DNA of 64,000 nucleotides from Letharia columbiana (Eukaryota; Ascomycota; Lecanoromycetes; Lecanorales; Parmeliaceae), in the NCBI RefSeq assembly GCF_014066305.1, contig NW_023501094.1, positions 62,001 to 126,000 on the forward strand, read 5' to 3'. Shown here one piece after another: positions 45,137 to 58,021 of this stretch (positions are counted from its first letter, which is position 1; each line of letters opens with the position of its first letter). A program made the translations under genes and the position numbers. The notes under the pieces were generated by a model. It was not told the origin of the DNA and searched no databases. It worked only from the letters and a program-made list of their open reading frames with translations.

Positions 45137-46106
45137 ATGGCCGCCTCAATGCCCTGCAAAGATTGCGCCTCCGGCGTCCTTCACGAAGGGACTCCGTCCG
45201 GCCGAGAGGAGACGATGCACGGCTTCAAGACCTACGTGACCGATCCCCCCTCGGGCGAGGCCGCCAAGGGCATCGTGGTCATCATACCCGACGTCTTCGG
45301 CTGGACCCTCAACAACTCGCGCGTGCTGGCCGATCGCTACGCGGAGAGGGGGGCGTACACGGTGTACCTGCCCGACTTCATGGACGGTACGGAACCCCGG
45401 CGTGTCGATGGGCGCGCAGAGGGGTGAGAGAGAGAGAGAGAGGGGGGGGTGTGTCGTCGGTCTTGCTGACGGTTCGGGGTTCGCCGTAGGATACGTGATG
45501 GACCCGCAGCTCCTGTCGACCATCTCCACCGTCACCGACGCCGGGACGCCCGTCCTCCACAAGATCTTCCCGGGCCTGCGGGCCATGACGCACATGCCCT
45601 TTGCCCTCTACCACTGCCGCGCCTCCGTCTGCAAGCCTCGGATCTTCGCCTTCTTCGCCGCCCTCCGCTCGTCCACCTCCCTGCCCGTGGGCGCCGCCGG
45701 GTTCTGTTGGGGCGGGAAGTATGTCACGCTGCTCTGTCAGGACAGCGAGAAAACATCGTCCGGCAAGCCGTTGCTGGATTGCGGCTTCACCGCACATCCC
45801 AGCCAATTGGTGTTGCCGACGGATATCGAAGCGGTAAAGCTGCCGCTGTGTATTAGTAATGGGTCGGAGGATTTTCAGCTCAAGCCCGAGGGAAACGAGA
45901 TGATCGAGGAGATCTTTGCGAGGAAGGAACTGGAGTTGAATCCCGATGGGAAAAGGGGGAAGATGTTCGAGATGAATGTAGTGGAGGGTGCGAGGCATGG
46001 ATTTGCCATTCGTGGGAACCCAGGAGACGAAGACGAGAAGAGGCGCGGGCAGATGGCAGAGGACCAAGCTGTTGATTTCTTTGGGAGATGGTTGGTACCA
46101 AATTAG
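45137..46106 (+). CDS. Dienelactone hydrolase family protein
   Basis: An alpha/beta hydrolase. Exons 45137-45386 and 45490-46106 give 288 residues, typical for fungal members. The N-terminal half has KGIVVIIPDVFGWTLNN and DRYAERGAYTVYLPDFMDG. After the 103-bp intron come the nucleophile elbow AAGFCWGGKY with the Cys that replaces Ser in this family, the Asp-containing segment SNGSEDFQLKPE, and the catalytic His in GARHGFAIRG. The intron holds a GA dinucleotide run (about 45426-45444) and is otherwise normal. Many fungal paralogues are annotated only by family; the true substrate is unknown. The start MAASMPCKDCASGVLHEGTP fits other fungal members. Confidence 0.9.
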
Positions 46107-46446
46107 GGTAGGCTCTATTCCTGGGTTGCTGGAGCGCAGGATTGAGGTGCGTCCACTTGAAGTCAATCCATCACTTGCATGTTCAACGAAGCGCGAAATA
46201 CCTTGCAGTTTGTTCGATCTATGTATTAATCTGCCTTATCCTGGATTGGTAATTAGGAAAATAATAATTTCTATTGACAAGAAGCCGCTAGCATCGAGAT
46301 GTTAGGAACTCGTGGAAGCATGAATTGAGATGTCCAGCTATCGATCGGAGCAGACACATATAGAGCAATCAGTGTATTTAGTGTCCCAGGGAAGGAAGGG
46401 CCGAGAGCAGAAAGCTTAGGTGTAAAAGCCAAAGAGGTGAGGAGCC
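46107..46446. other. Intergenic, convergent gene ends
   Basis: The plus-strand hydrolase and the minus-strand GTPase gene end here. Nothing else seen. Confidence 0.5.
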
Positions 46447-49400
46447 TCAACTCGATCCGGAACCATCAGAGCTCTCCGATCCCTCTGAATCGCCGCTGTC
46501 GACCGGAACAAGACCGTCCAATCGCTCCTGGGCTTCGGGACTCTCCAGCTTCGTTTTTGACTCGCAATCAGAGTCTGGGCCTGCCATTGGCTCGTCGAGG
46601 GAGGCTTGATCCTCAAGCTGCCTGGATGGACTCGCCTCTCTCTTAACCTTGGTGTTTTCACCCTCCTCTTTCTTGCGAACAACACGGCCTCCATCCTCAT
46701 CGTCACTGCTGTGAGCGACATTGTTATCATCCTCATCATCCTCATCTTTGACCTCCAAACCAGCAATCTTCTGAAATACCTTTTCTACGCCGTTGATGAT
46801 ACGCATCATCTCTTTACGCACAAGGCGTTGCGTCTTTGGTAAAATCTCGCCATTCTGAGGTACTTCACCGCCGCCCAGAACCGAGTTGTAATCGCGTCGC
46901 ATCGCAATGTACACTTCGTCAGCTTTATCGTTCATGTACACTTCCAGCTCTTTGAGCATGACACTCAGCCGGGTTTTGACGTTCTCAGCGCTCGACTGGA
47001 ACATGGTATGGCGCTCCTGGGCGACGTGACTATTCATTGCTGCTTTCATACGCGCAAAGCTCCCGGTACCTTTCGCAATTAGCCAGTGATCAGTCCGGTA
47101 GGAAGGTCAGGGCTCACCTCGCTCCTCGACACATGCCTCATAAGCAGCCGCCATCGCTTGCTCGATGACTGGAACGAATTCGCGATTGATCTCCTTTTGG
47201 TTAGTATTGATCATATCCTTCACAGTCGCAGAGAGGTCCTTCAGGAGATTCTCGTAGTTTCCGACCTGCTGCTGCAACATGTGGACGCCGGCGATGCCTG
47301 TACCTATTTGACGAGCTCGGGCCTCAATGTCTTTATGAAAGTTTTTCAGGGAAGCAGCTGCATTGCGGGCGAAGCTGGCCATCACCATTGGAGAGCGGCG
47401 TGAAAAGGCCCTTTCTATTGTCAACAAAGTGGGAAACAGCCGTGTTCTGGGAGCGACTTACTTCTCCCATCCAGAAGCGAGCAGTTTCATCATAGGTTCA
47501 GCGCTAACAACTGTCAGCAGAAAGTTTTAAGGGTTCCTAATTTCAGTACTTACAGCTCCACGTTCCATTCCTAGGAAATAATGACTTAGCGTTGTTTTAC
47601 TTCACAGAAATAGACAAGCGATGACTTACATGCGGTCCTTGACCATTTGTATAGATTCCGTTACGTCGACAAATGGCTTTATAGGTGCTCCAGTGGAGTC
47701 CACCCGCTGCACGGTCTTCGCGATTGACAGGTGCCCCCCATTTGAGAGCAGTCGCGATTGAATCGTTCGTGGCATTCGAAATTGCGGTTTCTGCGGTCTC
47801 CGTCAGGCCTGTATCCACAATCTTGCAATTCGCACACTTACCGTATTTGTCGTAGATGTTGTCCGCGAATTCATCACCAAGTTCCTTGCAAGCGGTCTTG
47901 ACGGCAGTCTCGAGGCCCTGAAGTTTTGATGCATTAGCGATGATTCAAGCAATTCTACCGTACCAGCTATGATGCTTTCCGTAGTAAATGTAACGTCTTG
48001 CTACCCTCTTTCTTTTCCTTTCCACCATCATGCAGAAAACAAGACAAATGCGAAGGAGGTCCTACTTGTACATGGAATCAGGGCCCCGTGCACTTACACT
48101 CTCAAGCGATTTCAGCCCCTTATGTAAGTATCTTGCTTCTCTTGCTCTCTGTTCGGCGGTCATATTTGCGCTAGTGCCATCGCTGGACGCCCAGAGGGTC
48201 AATGAGTTCAGGAGCTGGCTCAGCTTGTTGATGAAAGTTCTACAATTGGCTGATCGGCCCGTCTCCGTTAGCTTTTCGCAATGAGTTTGCAATTGAGGGA
48301 TCTCGGTCTCCTCAATGTTTGTGAATCCGGCTATGTGAGGGTCCTTGCGAAGGCGACCCTGCAACTTCTGGTAGCCACGAGAGGAGACGCAGAAGACGGG
48401 TAATCCCCGGGCAACTTCATCATAGTCTCGGATCTCAGCATCGGGGTTGAAGTTCTCCTCGTCCTCTTCAGCGGCAAGTTCCTGGTCGAGCTCTTTGATA
48501 CCAGCGGCAAAATCCTGCTGGATGGCGCCTTTGGAGTATGCGTTCCTTCCCTCAATGCACATCGCAGACATTTTGCTCTCGATCTTTTCTTCAGCATTCT
48601 TACTTTCGTCGATCTCTTTTCGCATTTGGTTGATACGCTCCGTAATCTCACCTCTCTGGGCTCGGGCTTCCTTTTTAGTTGCGCGAAGCTCTTGAAGCTT
48701 TGCCACTATTTGCTCCTCGGTCAATGGTTCTTGACTTTCAGACTCGTTTTCAGACCCTTTTCCATATTCGTCCGAGTCATCACTGTGGTAGTCGCTTTCC
48801 TCAACGTCGTCGCCTTCGTCGTCGCTTGACTTCGTTCTCCGCTGCTTCTTGCGGGCTCTGTCAGTGCCCTTGCCTTTTCGTTTCTTGCCCGCAGACTCCG
48901 ATTTGGGTGGGAAGACGGTCTTTCCACCTTCAAGTTTTTCCTTCAAGCCATCCCAGATCTCTATTTGCTCGTCGATGTCGTTCATGGATTCACCGTAAAC
49001 AGCTTTTGTGTCTTTCATCTCGTCCATCTGCTTCTTCATTAACTTGGTCTTTTTCACAAGCTTTTCCAGCTCTTCCCAATCGGGCTCCATTTCATCGCTC
49101 AGGCCAAGTGAGTCCTGTGCTTCTTCGAGGCTAATATCGTCTGTTTTGCTGCAAATGAAGGTGACTGAATTGAAACCCCCATCCATCTTCAGCTGTCGCT
49201 TGAACGACTCCCCAAGCAACGACTTGGCTGCCTTATCGTCCACCGCGCGGTTGATCGGAGCCACGATCCACAGTCCAGTGCATTGCTTCATATAACCTTC
49301 TGCTACAGCGGCACGGGCAGCATTGGCATCATGAACACCCGGGAGATCCACAATGACAGCACCGGTAGCAAGTGCTCGAGACTTGACATAGATTCTGACC

Positions 49401-50736
49401 ACTCGAATCAATGGCCACACCTCCATCTCTCTGCGCTCTTTCTTGTCTTTGTCCTTGTTGCTGGTAGACTTCTCTTTGCTGTCAACGAAACTCTGCAATT
49501 TCTTGTAGAACACGAGCGAATCCTTCTCCTCAATATCTCTACTCTTACCGAGGATATGGGATACTTCTCGCAACATAGTTTGGATACTGCTGTTGGCTAT
49601 GTCTTCTTTGGTCTTGCGAGGATAAACTGCTTTTATCTTTGCATACGCGATACCGGCGTCAGTATCCTCATTCGCACAATCTCGTGAGACTTTGCCATCT
49701 CCGTCCAAGAGATCCTGATATAGAGTATTAAGTTCTTTTTCCCAGTCGGCGGGCGATATGAACTCAATCTGCGCACGGTATGGCTTCTCCTCATAGTTGT
49801 ACGAGATTTCAGTGACGACTGCTGTACAAGCTCTCATACAGTTGGTAGGTACAAGTCTCTCCTCGTCAAGCATGGCGTTGATCACTGAAGATTTTCCGGC
49901 GCCAGTGTTTCCAACAACACCAATGACAGTCTTGGTTCTGACAGCCTGTTTGATGAGATTGTCAATTTGTTGGATCCACTGCTCGGCATCGGGGCTGGTT
50001 CCCATCTTGTTGAGCAGAGGATCTTTGAGCTGATCAAGAAGCTTGACACCCTGCTCTACACTCGCTTCCAGCATCCTGGGTCCTGCATCTTTGAGAAGCG
50101 TTTGAAGCTGGAAGCTCTTGTGCTTCTGCTCTTCGAGTTCAGCAGCAGATAATGGAGGCTCAACCAAGGGAGGCGTCTCGTGAAATTTTGTTTCCGCAGT
50201 TGGCTCAGTCTTGATGCCGTGGACTCGGTGATCGAACGGGACTGGCTTTGCAGCGTAATTGGCTCTCTCAGATTCAGACTCATTGATCCAAATCCGGCGA
50301 AGAGCGTCGCGGAGTTGTCCTGCATTCAGGAGTCAATCATATTCAGCACTCAAAACACGAGGATATGCGTACCGTCACTGTAATCAGGGTACGACACCTG
50401 AATTCTGTCATGCAAATCGGCATAGTACCGATCGAAACCAGCCATATCGACACTTCCGCCGGCATGATCGGATGTCGATAATGGGGATGTGGCCCCCGAG
50501 TGAGGAGTCAAGCGATTTCTGACCGCAGAGTGGGATAGTGGGGTATGGTTCTCGTCTGACGCGCCGTCAAGGCTCGGTTTGATATCTGCAGCTTTATGCG
50601 AAGATCTTCTGGTAGGAGAGAGAATTTGTGCGTTGGTAGGTTGGAGAGGCTGACGAGTGACCTGATGACTGGCGTCTGAAGCCTTGATTGCCTCGAAGAC
50701 GATGACTTTGTCCATGTACGTATCAAGATCCGCCAT
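46447..50736 (-). CDS. Large dynamin-like GTPase (nuclear GTPase SLIP-GC-like)
   Basis: Minus-strand exons: 50736-50373, 50319-48098, 47917-47630, 47570-47554 (17 nt), 47503-47462, 47410-47118 and 47069-46447, giving 1282 residues. The G domain has the P-loop GNTGAGKSSVINAML, the switch-1 segment NCMRACTAVVTEISYN, DLPGV (G3) and CSKTDD (G4). A highly charged insert with basic and acidic tracts (KKRKGKGTDRARKKQRRTK) and a coiled coil follow, then WGAPVNREDRAAGGLHWSTY and YKAICRRNG. The C-terminal half is helical (EREN-like stalk pattern, REFVPVIEQAMAAAYEAC) and ends in a Ser/Asp-rich tail (GSESSDGSGSS). This is the architecture of fungal proteins similar to the vertebrate nuclear GTPase SLIP-GC. 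Function in fungi is unknown. A 33-nt stretch in exon 3 (47841-47809) looks like an optional mini-intron but is also an in-frame coding segment. Confidence 0.85.
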
Positions 50737-53418
50737 TGTCGCAGTGAGGTTGGCTAATTTAGACTCGTGCTTCAGGACCCAGCGTTCGCATGGCGGGCAT
50801 TTCAGCTGGTATTGATCACGAATGGTCTTTGTTTCGATCCTCTAACAACACATCAGTGTTAAGTCTGGCTAAGTTCTTACATAAAGGGCCAGATGTCCTA
50901 GAGGAAGGCGTGATTGCGGAATACAGTGCATTGGAGGCCATGAAGCTCGTCCGGGAAAGTTGCAATAGACTTACTGAGTGGCATTTGATCCAAAGAAAAT
51001 CCTCCTCTGTGCTGTCTTCACTAGGCACTTTGTCAATTCGAAGGATGGCGACCCATATTGTCGTGGGTTTGGCGGTCGCGACAGGCTTGCATTTGACCGC
51101 CAGGTCATGGAGAAAGCTGGTAAGCAAAAGTGAGCTGAAGGTCCCTCATATTGGGATTGAGAGGCAAGAAGGGATATCTTACCGTGCATCTGTCATGCTG
51201 GCCACTGTGGAGCTCTCTATGTATCACAAAGCTTGAGGTTTATACCATTACCGTTGTGGATGCAAGATTGTGGCAGAGTAGCTTGGAAGCGGAAGGATTA
51301 TTTGATTGGAAGTCGCGCGGGACGCGTCTTTTGAGCTTTTCAGTGAGTAAACACAATTCTTATCGATAAGCTAGTTGCTCTAACCACATGCAATTTCATC
51401 CGCCTACCTTACGACAGTGGAATATCATCAAATCTTGCCAAATACATAAAGATTGTCTTACATATTAACAACTTTTCTGCTGCATTATATTGGTACTGCT
51501 CCTTTTGCCATACTAATTTCTCCGCAGTTATGGACCACTAATGGCTCTCACGTAGGCAATCGAATGTTCTCCTTTCTATTAGCTGCTCTGAGCCTGCACT
51601 TTCCCAACTATGCCCATAAATTATTAATCCTTAGGCCTCAATTGTCCCTATAGCCAGCAATTTACGGTTCTGCTCCTGCAGGGCTATCTTTTCCGGCCAA
51701 TACCAATATTTTGGCCACCATCTGCAGCCATCCTTCCAGCATCCAGGCCAAATACCCAAAAGTCATATGTCTACTTGCCGTAGTAATCCTAATAACCACA
51801 TCGCGATAGTCGTAGATCAGAGGAATGGAACCAATCAAGACAGGTCCTTAACTTACATAATTCATCATAGTCCGGCGACTGGCATCGAGGAAGATGAAAT
51901 CGAAATCGACGAGGTCGAGGGTTCTGCCGTTAGATGAGACGAGCAGTACGAGAGTGGTGATTGGAATGCAAAATTGTAACGGCGCTGGAGGGAGAGGGTC
52001 GAAAGTCAGACTGTATGTCACGTGCCAGGTCGGCCATAAGAGTTCCCTCAGGGGATGCAAGCTTGCTGTCAGAACAATGTTACGATATTGGTGTCATTCC
52101 TGAGCACCGGTTAAGACCTAGCAAACAGATAAGGTTGTCTTACGCAGACGCTGAGTTAGAGGGATTTCGGTATATGGAAGCCATGGATGAGGCAGGTATA
52201 TCAATGTTAAGTGAAGGATCAAGAGGGTTAGCCGTCACGGGAGCTAAATCGCATGCATGAAAGACAGCGATAACAAGATAGAAAGCATCATATAGGTATA
52301 TGGCGGCAATCAGTTGCGATCAAGGACATGATGAGATACCAGAGATGAAAGTGAAGACTTGTAATTAGCGCTCAGACACCGGTCTCGACATGGCTTTGGT
52401 TCGGATATCGCAAGGGTTGGACTGGCGACTTGTTTGATGGTGTGTCGGATGCCGAACATTTGCAATTTCTAGATTGATGTGAGCTATTGCGAAGCATGAT
52501 CGTCACACATGAACATGACAGGATGCTTATCTATACGATTATAGTAGAAGGAGACACAACACAAAGGCACCAAGGTACCAGGGAACGGCAGTACCCTGAA
52601 TGCTGAGAAAGAGCTTATACTCGTCGAGCCCACAGCTGATTCGTATGGGCAATAGCCCTCAGGAACAGTTATTTCCTTCAAGCAATGGCACCGGACTTCT
52701 CGTTCACGCTCTGCCGCTCCCGCGGTGTATGAAGGTACTCTGACTGGAGCCAAATCTCTCCCCTGCTCTGGAGCTACAGCGCGTTGCCTGTCACCTCGAG
52801 GAGAGTAGGTATTCATGAATCTATCTGAGATTGGGGCATGCAGCAGAGAGGCAGAGTAGCAAAGCAGAGGAGATTGCAGCTGTAAAGATAAGGAGACTCG
52901 CATCGTTCAAGAAAGTGGTGCCGAGGCGCCTATGACTTGCAGACTGCAGTGAACTCTTAATCTTGATGATAGACCCCTATCATGATTATCATCTATTGGT
53001 GACTTGGTGTAGATCAATAATTGTTCTATTTTTGGAAGGGCGCTGGTGGGGCGAATCGTTGCCATATCTGACAAAGTGAGGTGCGCAAACATTTACTTTA
53101 GCGTGTGAAATCTTGGCAAAACTCCTTCCCCTGAAATTCAAGATCCTTCAAACACGCTTCTCCCAATTTTCCAATTTTCCAATTTTCTCTCTTCAACAAA
53201 TCCATCTCTTCCACGACGCTCTTCTTTCTTCTCACTTCTTTCTTCATACCGCTCACTCGTTCACGCGGTCAGCTCATTTAATCAATAACGCCACAGTCAC
53301 TCCCTCCACAATTGGTTCGCTTTTACAAGCACTTTCTTTGTTCCGCTCAATCAACAACATCCCAACAACTTCTACCCACTTTCACACTCTATCTATATAA
53401 TACCATCCATCCATCGAA
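50737..53418. other. Long intergenic region, 2.7 kb
   Basis: A 149-codon open frame at 50790-51236 (plus) starts 54 bp from the GTPase start codon and has no recognisable domain. A 139-codon frame at 52484-52903 (minus) is likewise unrecognised. The last 300 bp (about 53105-53400) is C/T-rich and contains three CCAATTTT copies near 53165; it looks like the leader of the GH72 gene. Confidence 0.45.
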
Positions 53419-54959
53419 ATGAAGGGAATTAATGCTATTGCTCTGGCTCTCACTGCTACCACCGCGTCTGCAAGCCTAGTCCCTCACTACTTCAAAAGAG
53501 CGTCCTCGCTCGCCTCGGTCTCTGTTCAAGGAAATGGTAGGATCGCGTCCATTTGTTGCAGGGATAGCGAACACTGACCCAGATTCAAGCCTTCTTTGCT
53601 GGAGGCAATCGATTTTATATTCGTGGTGTCGATTACCAGCCAGGTTGGCCATCACCTAAATCCTCACCTCTATCTCAACACTGACCAAATCGCGCTCAGG
53701 CGGCTCCTCCGGTGCTGTTGACCCAATTGCTGACCAGAGCACCTGCACACGAGACATCACCGAGTAAGCAAAAGAATTATCTGATGTTCGAAGCATTGCT
53801 GATAAGGGGAAACAGGTTTCAGAAACTAAAGATCAACACCGTGCGTATCTACACAGTCGACAACAGCCAAAACCATGATGCCTGTATGTCGGCTCTTGCA
53901 ACTGCTGGTATTTATCTTGCACTGGACGTGAACACGCCCAAATACTCGATCAACCAGGACGATCCAGCGCCGTCATACAATGCCGACTACCTCCAGAGCG
54001 TCTTCTCCACCATAGACGCATTCCACACGTACAGCAACACCCTGCTTTTCTTCTCCGGTAATGAGGATATCAACAGCGTAGCAACAACATCATCTGCCCC
54101 ATACGTCAAGGCCGTCACGCGTGACATGAAGAACTACATTAGTGCACGCAAGTATCGCTCGATCCCTGTCGGCTACTCTGCCGCCGATGTCGACACGTTG
54201 ATCTATCAAACCGCCGATTTCATGAACTGCGGTGACGACGCCATGGCGCGTAGTGACTTCTTCGCTTACAACGACTACTCTTGGTGTGACCCTTCGTCTT
54301 TTGAGGGTTCCACCTGGCAAGCAAAGGCAACCTATTTTGCCAACTTCTCCATTCCGCTCTTTCTTTCAGAATATGGCTGCGTCAAGACGACCCGCCAATT
54401 CCAGGAAATCGCAACTCTCTACGGCCCGCAAATGACGCCCAGCTACTCCGGTGGTCTGGCCTATGAATACAGCAGAGAAGGCACAGCCGCCCCTGCAGAT
54501 CTTTACGGTCTTGTCGAAATCAACGGCAACAGTGTTACAGAGTTGACCGACTTCGGCACCCTGGCTTCTGCGTTCTCTAACACTCCCAGCCCTACCGGAA
54601 GCGGAGGATACAGGCCCAGCGGTTCCCCAGCCATTTGCCCAACACAAGACAGCAACTGGAACGTGACGACTGGCTCCGAACTCCCCGTTTTCCCTTCAGC
54701 CGCGGCCACATACCTCAAGAACGGCGCAGGCACGGCCCCTGGTCTCTCTGGCAGTGGTTCCCAGAACTCAGGTCCTGCTTCCGTTGCTTTTGCTTCTGGA
54801 TCCTCTGTCGCTGCTACCGGCACCAGCACCAGCACCTCCACCAGCACCTCTGGAAGCAAGAAATCAGCAGCAGATGGCCGTGTGATCGACTCCGCTCCCG
54901 TCATGGCTTGCGGTCTCGTTGTTGCAATGTCCACACTTCTCGGTATGGCTTTGTTGTGA
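53419..54959 (+). CDS. GH72 1,3-beta-glucanosyltransferase (Gas/Gel), GPI-anchored
   Basis: Remodels beta-1,3-glucan at the cell wall. Exons 53419-53536, 53590-53643, 53700-53763 and 53816-54959 give 459 residues. A signal peptide (MKGINAIALALTATTASASL) leads into the catalytic domain: NRFYIRGVDYQPGG, INTVRIYTVDNSQNHDACM, FFSGNEDIN with the acid/base Glu, and FLSEYGCVKTTR with the nucleophile Glu. The C terminus is Ser/Thr-rich (GTSTSTSTSTSGSKKSAADG) and ends in a hydrophobic GPI signal (VMACGLVVAMSTLLGMALL). No X8/CBM43 module is present, so this is the short Gel/Gas subtype. Three introns of 52-56 bp in the first 400 bp all keep phase. The tail contains a short AGCACC microsatellite (54829-54846). 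Confidence 0.95.
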
Positions 54960-55968
54960 GGAAAGAGATGTTGATTGATACTTGAGGAAGAACGAGTGGA
55001 GGTTGAGCGAGCTGTGGGGACAAATTGATGGACTGATCAGACGTGGAGAAGATGTCATTAGATCGATCGAGCGGTGAAGGATATGTCAAAACGGCAATAA
55101 GCATCGAGTTTTTCGTTCTAGAATGACATGCTTCTCTTATTGTTATTTTCCAGCCATTCGTTATCTACATGGATTGGATTGGGTTTTGCAATTTATAGCA
55201 GTGTTCGTAATTTGAATACTAAAACTGTGTTACCTGATACGTCTCTGTCTCGAAGCCTGCATGCACTGCTCTTCTGTCCCTCACGCTCCTAGCGCCATCG
55301 GAAGCTGTAAAGTACTCCTTTAGTGACATCTTCCTAGCACTCTCCAGAGTACTGAAATACAGTATTCATGCATTGTCTTGATACTCCAACAAAGGCCATC
55401 GAGCAGGTACAGGAAAAGAAGGAAGTCAGATACAGACGAGAGCGACAAGATGATCCTTTGAATATACACCATCGCACAGAGAGCATCAAAGAATCCTTGA
55501 AGCGTTCAACATTATCCTAACTAACCATCATTCGCAAGTGTGGCAGCACAAACCAAGCCGTAGTGAAGGTCCACGCCTGCTCGGCCGTGAAAATGCAATG
55601 GATCCCGACCTTAAGAAAGAGCTATCAGCTGGTAAAAGCGGAGAAATGTTGCACTGTGCTGGATCCGCTGTCCTGATGCGAAAGGCTCATTGTTGTAGTG
55701 ACACGCATGGGGTTTTAGACATGATTCAGAAGAGCGTGAAATGTGGAAGTGAGAATTAGGGAAGAGGTGGTCTAGACAGAGGGAGGATTCATCCTTGGAC
55801 TCGTTCCTGATCGCAATATGAAAGTCATCAAACGAGGGTCGCATGGCACATGCATTTTGGAGCACCAGGTTGATGTGAAGGATGCTGAGGCAAGCGGGTT
55901 CAGGATTTTCAAACAGCGGAAAGGCGCTAGGGAGCTCAACCTGGAGCCTGGCATGGCTCTTTCTGATG
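54960..55968. other. Intergenic, convergent gene ends
   Basis: Downstream of both the GH72 gene and the minus-strand SET gene. Short open frames without domains; nothing else seen. Confidence 0.5.
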
Positions 55969-58021
55969 TTATCTTAGTTTTTGATTCTCTTCATGACGAA
56001 CGAATACCGAAAATGTGAATTGGAAGTCGGAGGGACTAATAAACTTCGCCAGCAAAAGGGCGTGTTGACGCTTGAGAGTTTGAGAGAAGATCAGATTCGA
56101 TAGATTCGAACGCCCTGAAACATCGAAACATTGGGGCCCACTGGTCAGCTCCACTTTCCGCTCATCGGAATCTCCCCTCTGGCATTTGGTACATCCACAT
56201 TCTTTATCCGATCCGATCCATGGCTGTATCGCTTTCTGCCGTTCGGCCTTACTCTTATGCCCGGCGACTACGCCATAGGTAATGCAGAGCTCTTCCCCTT
56301 TCCTGATATGTCGGTTTGCAAAGATGTCTTTGGTGCTTCCGTTCGTACATGTACAGCTGTCGGTGGGACTCCATCCGGTGTTCGGTTCGCAGCTATGATT
56401 GAAAAACGAGTATAGTGGACTGATTGCTCGCACCTGACGGCCGTCCGGTGTCGTGTGCTCTTCTTGATTGTTGATGACGCGGGTCCAGATGGTTTGTAGT
56501 ACCCAAGTATCGTAGCGGAAATCTTCTATGGGGTTGATGCCTAGTTGGTTTAGTATTCTGATGGGGGTACTGATGTTATTAGAGAGTGTCCAAATTCTGC
56601 CGCTTTTGTCGTGCAATGGCGTGAGTCTTGCAATCGAGGGGTGATCTAATGGGTGACAGTTGCTCTGCACACATGCAGCAAGTATGCGTAGCCACATAGG
56701 CCCGTTCAAGACAAACCGCCATTGCTTTCCCCTCGATTCTTCGTACACCCAGTCAAAATTCTGACCGCATAGGACTTTATGGTAAGAATCAAGTGCCATA
56801 TCTCGACATCGTGCACTACAATAAGGTGTGTTACAGCATTTCGATAAGACATGCTGTCTTGATTGTGTGGGTATACTACCGTAACAATTTTCGCATATCC
56901 GAGACGAGTTTGGTATTGACTTTAGCGTTGCTGGAGCAGTAGTGCTGACTGTGCACGCTGCAAGTATCGTGGTATCCTCGACTAGGCGTTCAGCGAAATG
57001 TATGTTTCGCGTTGCAAAGACACCGAGGACGTTAGATGAGCTGTCGTGAGGAATACTCGACGAATATGCAATCGGGCTATGAGCTAGCATGCAAGTTGAC
57101 GATGCGTTCCTAAAAAGGGTCTGGGTCGATTCAAAGAGATCCGTTCCACGCCTTAGAAACTTCTTAGGGACGAAGGGGTAAGGCAAATGTCGAATGTGTC
57201 CACATTCAATATATGACATGGTCTCTTCGCGGCTGACTTGATCTATCTCGATCGTTGATTTTGCCAGATTGATACGAGCGGCCTCCGCTTCCAAGATTTC
57301 GTCAAAAAAGCTCACAGAGCCGAAGACCGCTTCGCCTCTACCTTGGTATCGTCCCTTTCCTTCATTGCAGATTTTTAGCAGGCCTTTATGGTCTCCTGTC
57401 ATTTGGAGAGCAGCTATCAGCCTCCGGTACACGTCCCTATGCCACTCCATTACAGGGACGAAGGGTTTCCCGCTTCGGTCCATCGGGAGTTCTGTACGCT
57501 TGTCGGAAAGTCCCTGGAGTAATTGCTGGACGATGATTTTGGCTTTGTAGGCATCACCAGCTGCTAGGTCCGGGTACCCCAGGCGCAAAAGCTCAGTAGC
57601 CCTTCGAACCCATCCCTCTGTATCGAAAGGCGTGTTTCGAAGGCTTTTCGTGAGTTCAATGACTGCGCCGGAACTGCGCCGAAAGTCCTTATTAGATCAC
57701 ACTGTTCAGTGCGAACTTCACTGGTGTGGGAAGGCGCCATACCTCCGTGCTATGACACTTATTGGGAATACCAGAAGAGTCAAATTCTGCACATGTTGGT
57801 TTCCAGAGTTCAGAATACCAAACACCGTCCAACCCAGGTGCTGGCGCTGGCGCCTTGATCGCTTCTTGTCTGCTTCCGTTCGAGGAGGATAAATTAGCTG
57901 AATTGATAGCCGTGACTTTGAACTGTCTGGTTCTTTCCTGAAAGGAGAAAGGGCTGTTGTGGGCGAAAGTTCCCAACAATACAAGACCAAGTCGTCGGCC
58001 GATCAGCGACATCACGGGCAT
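55969..58021 (-). CDS. MYND/SET-domain protein (SMYD-like methyltransferase)
   Basis: Minus-strand exons 58021-57743 and 57687-55969, joined by a 55-bp intron with a TCTAATAAG end, give 665 residues. The N-terminal half has a TPR-like helical region (TEGWVRRATELLRLGYPDLA). A zinc MYND-type cluster follows: RICENCYGSIP, then CCNTPYCSARCRDMAL and VLCGQNF. The SET domain shows LYSFFNHSCEPNTGW, the core NHSCxPN signature, and GEELCITYG. A post-SET Cys cluster (ECGCTKCQRGD) closes it. The domain order TPR, MYND, SET is that of SMYD-like proteins, which methylate lysines of histones or other proteins, using S-adenosylmethionine. The residues after the post-SET cluster are weakly conserved, so an undetected last intron is possible. 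Confidence 0.85.

Noticed and set aside
46447..47427. A separate second gene at the 3' end of the GTPase
   Set aside because: Phase-keeping introns and continuous family homology join these exons to the GTPase N terminus.
50790..51236. 149-codon plus-strand frame next to the GTPase
   Set aside because: Starts with ATG but has no recognisable domain or supporting introns; it may be chance in a promoter region.
52484..52903. 139-codon minus-strand frame
   Set aside because: No domain, odd composition, and isolated in a long intergenic region.
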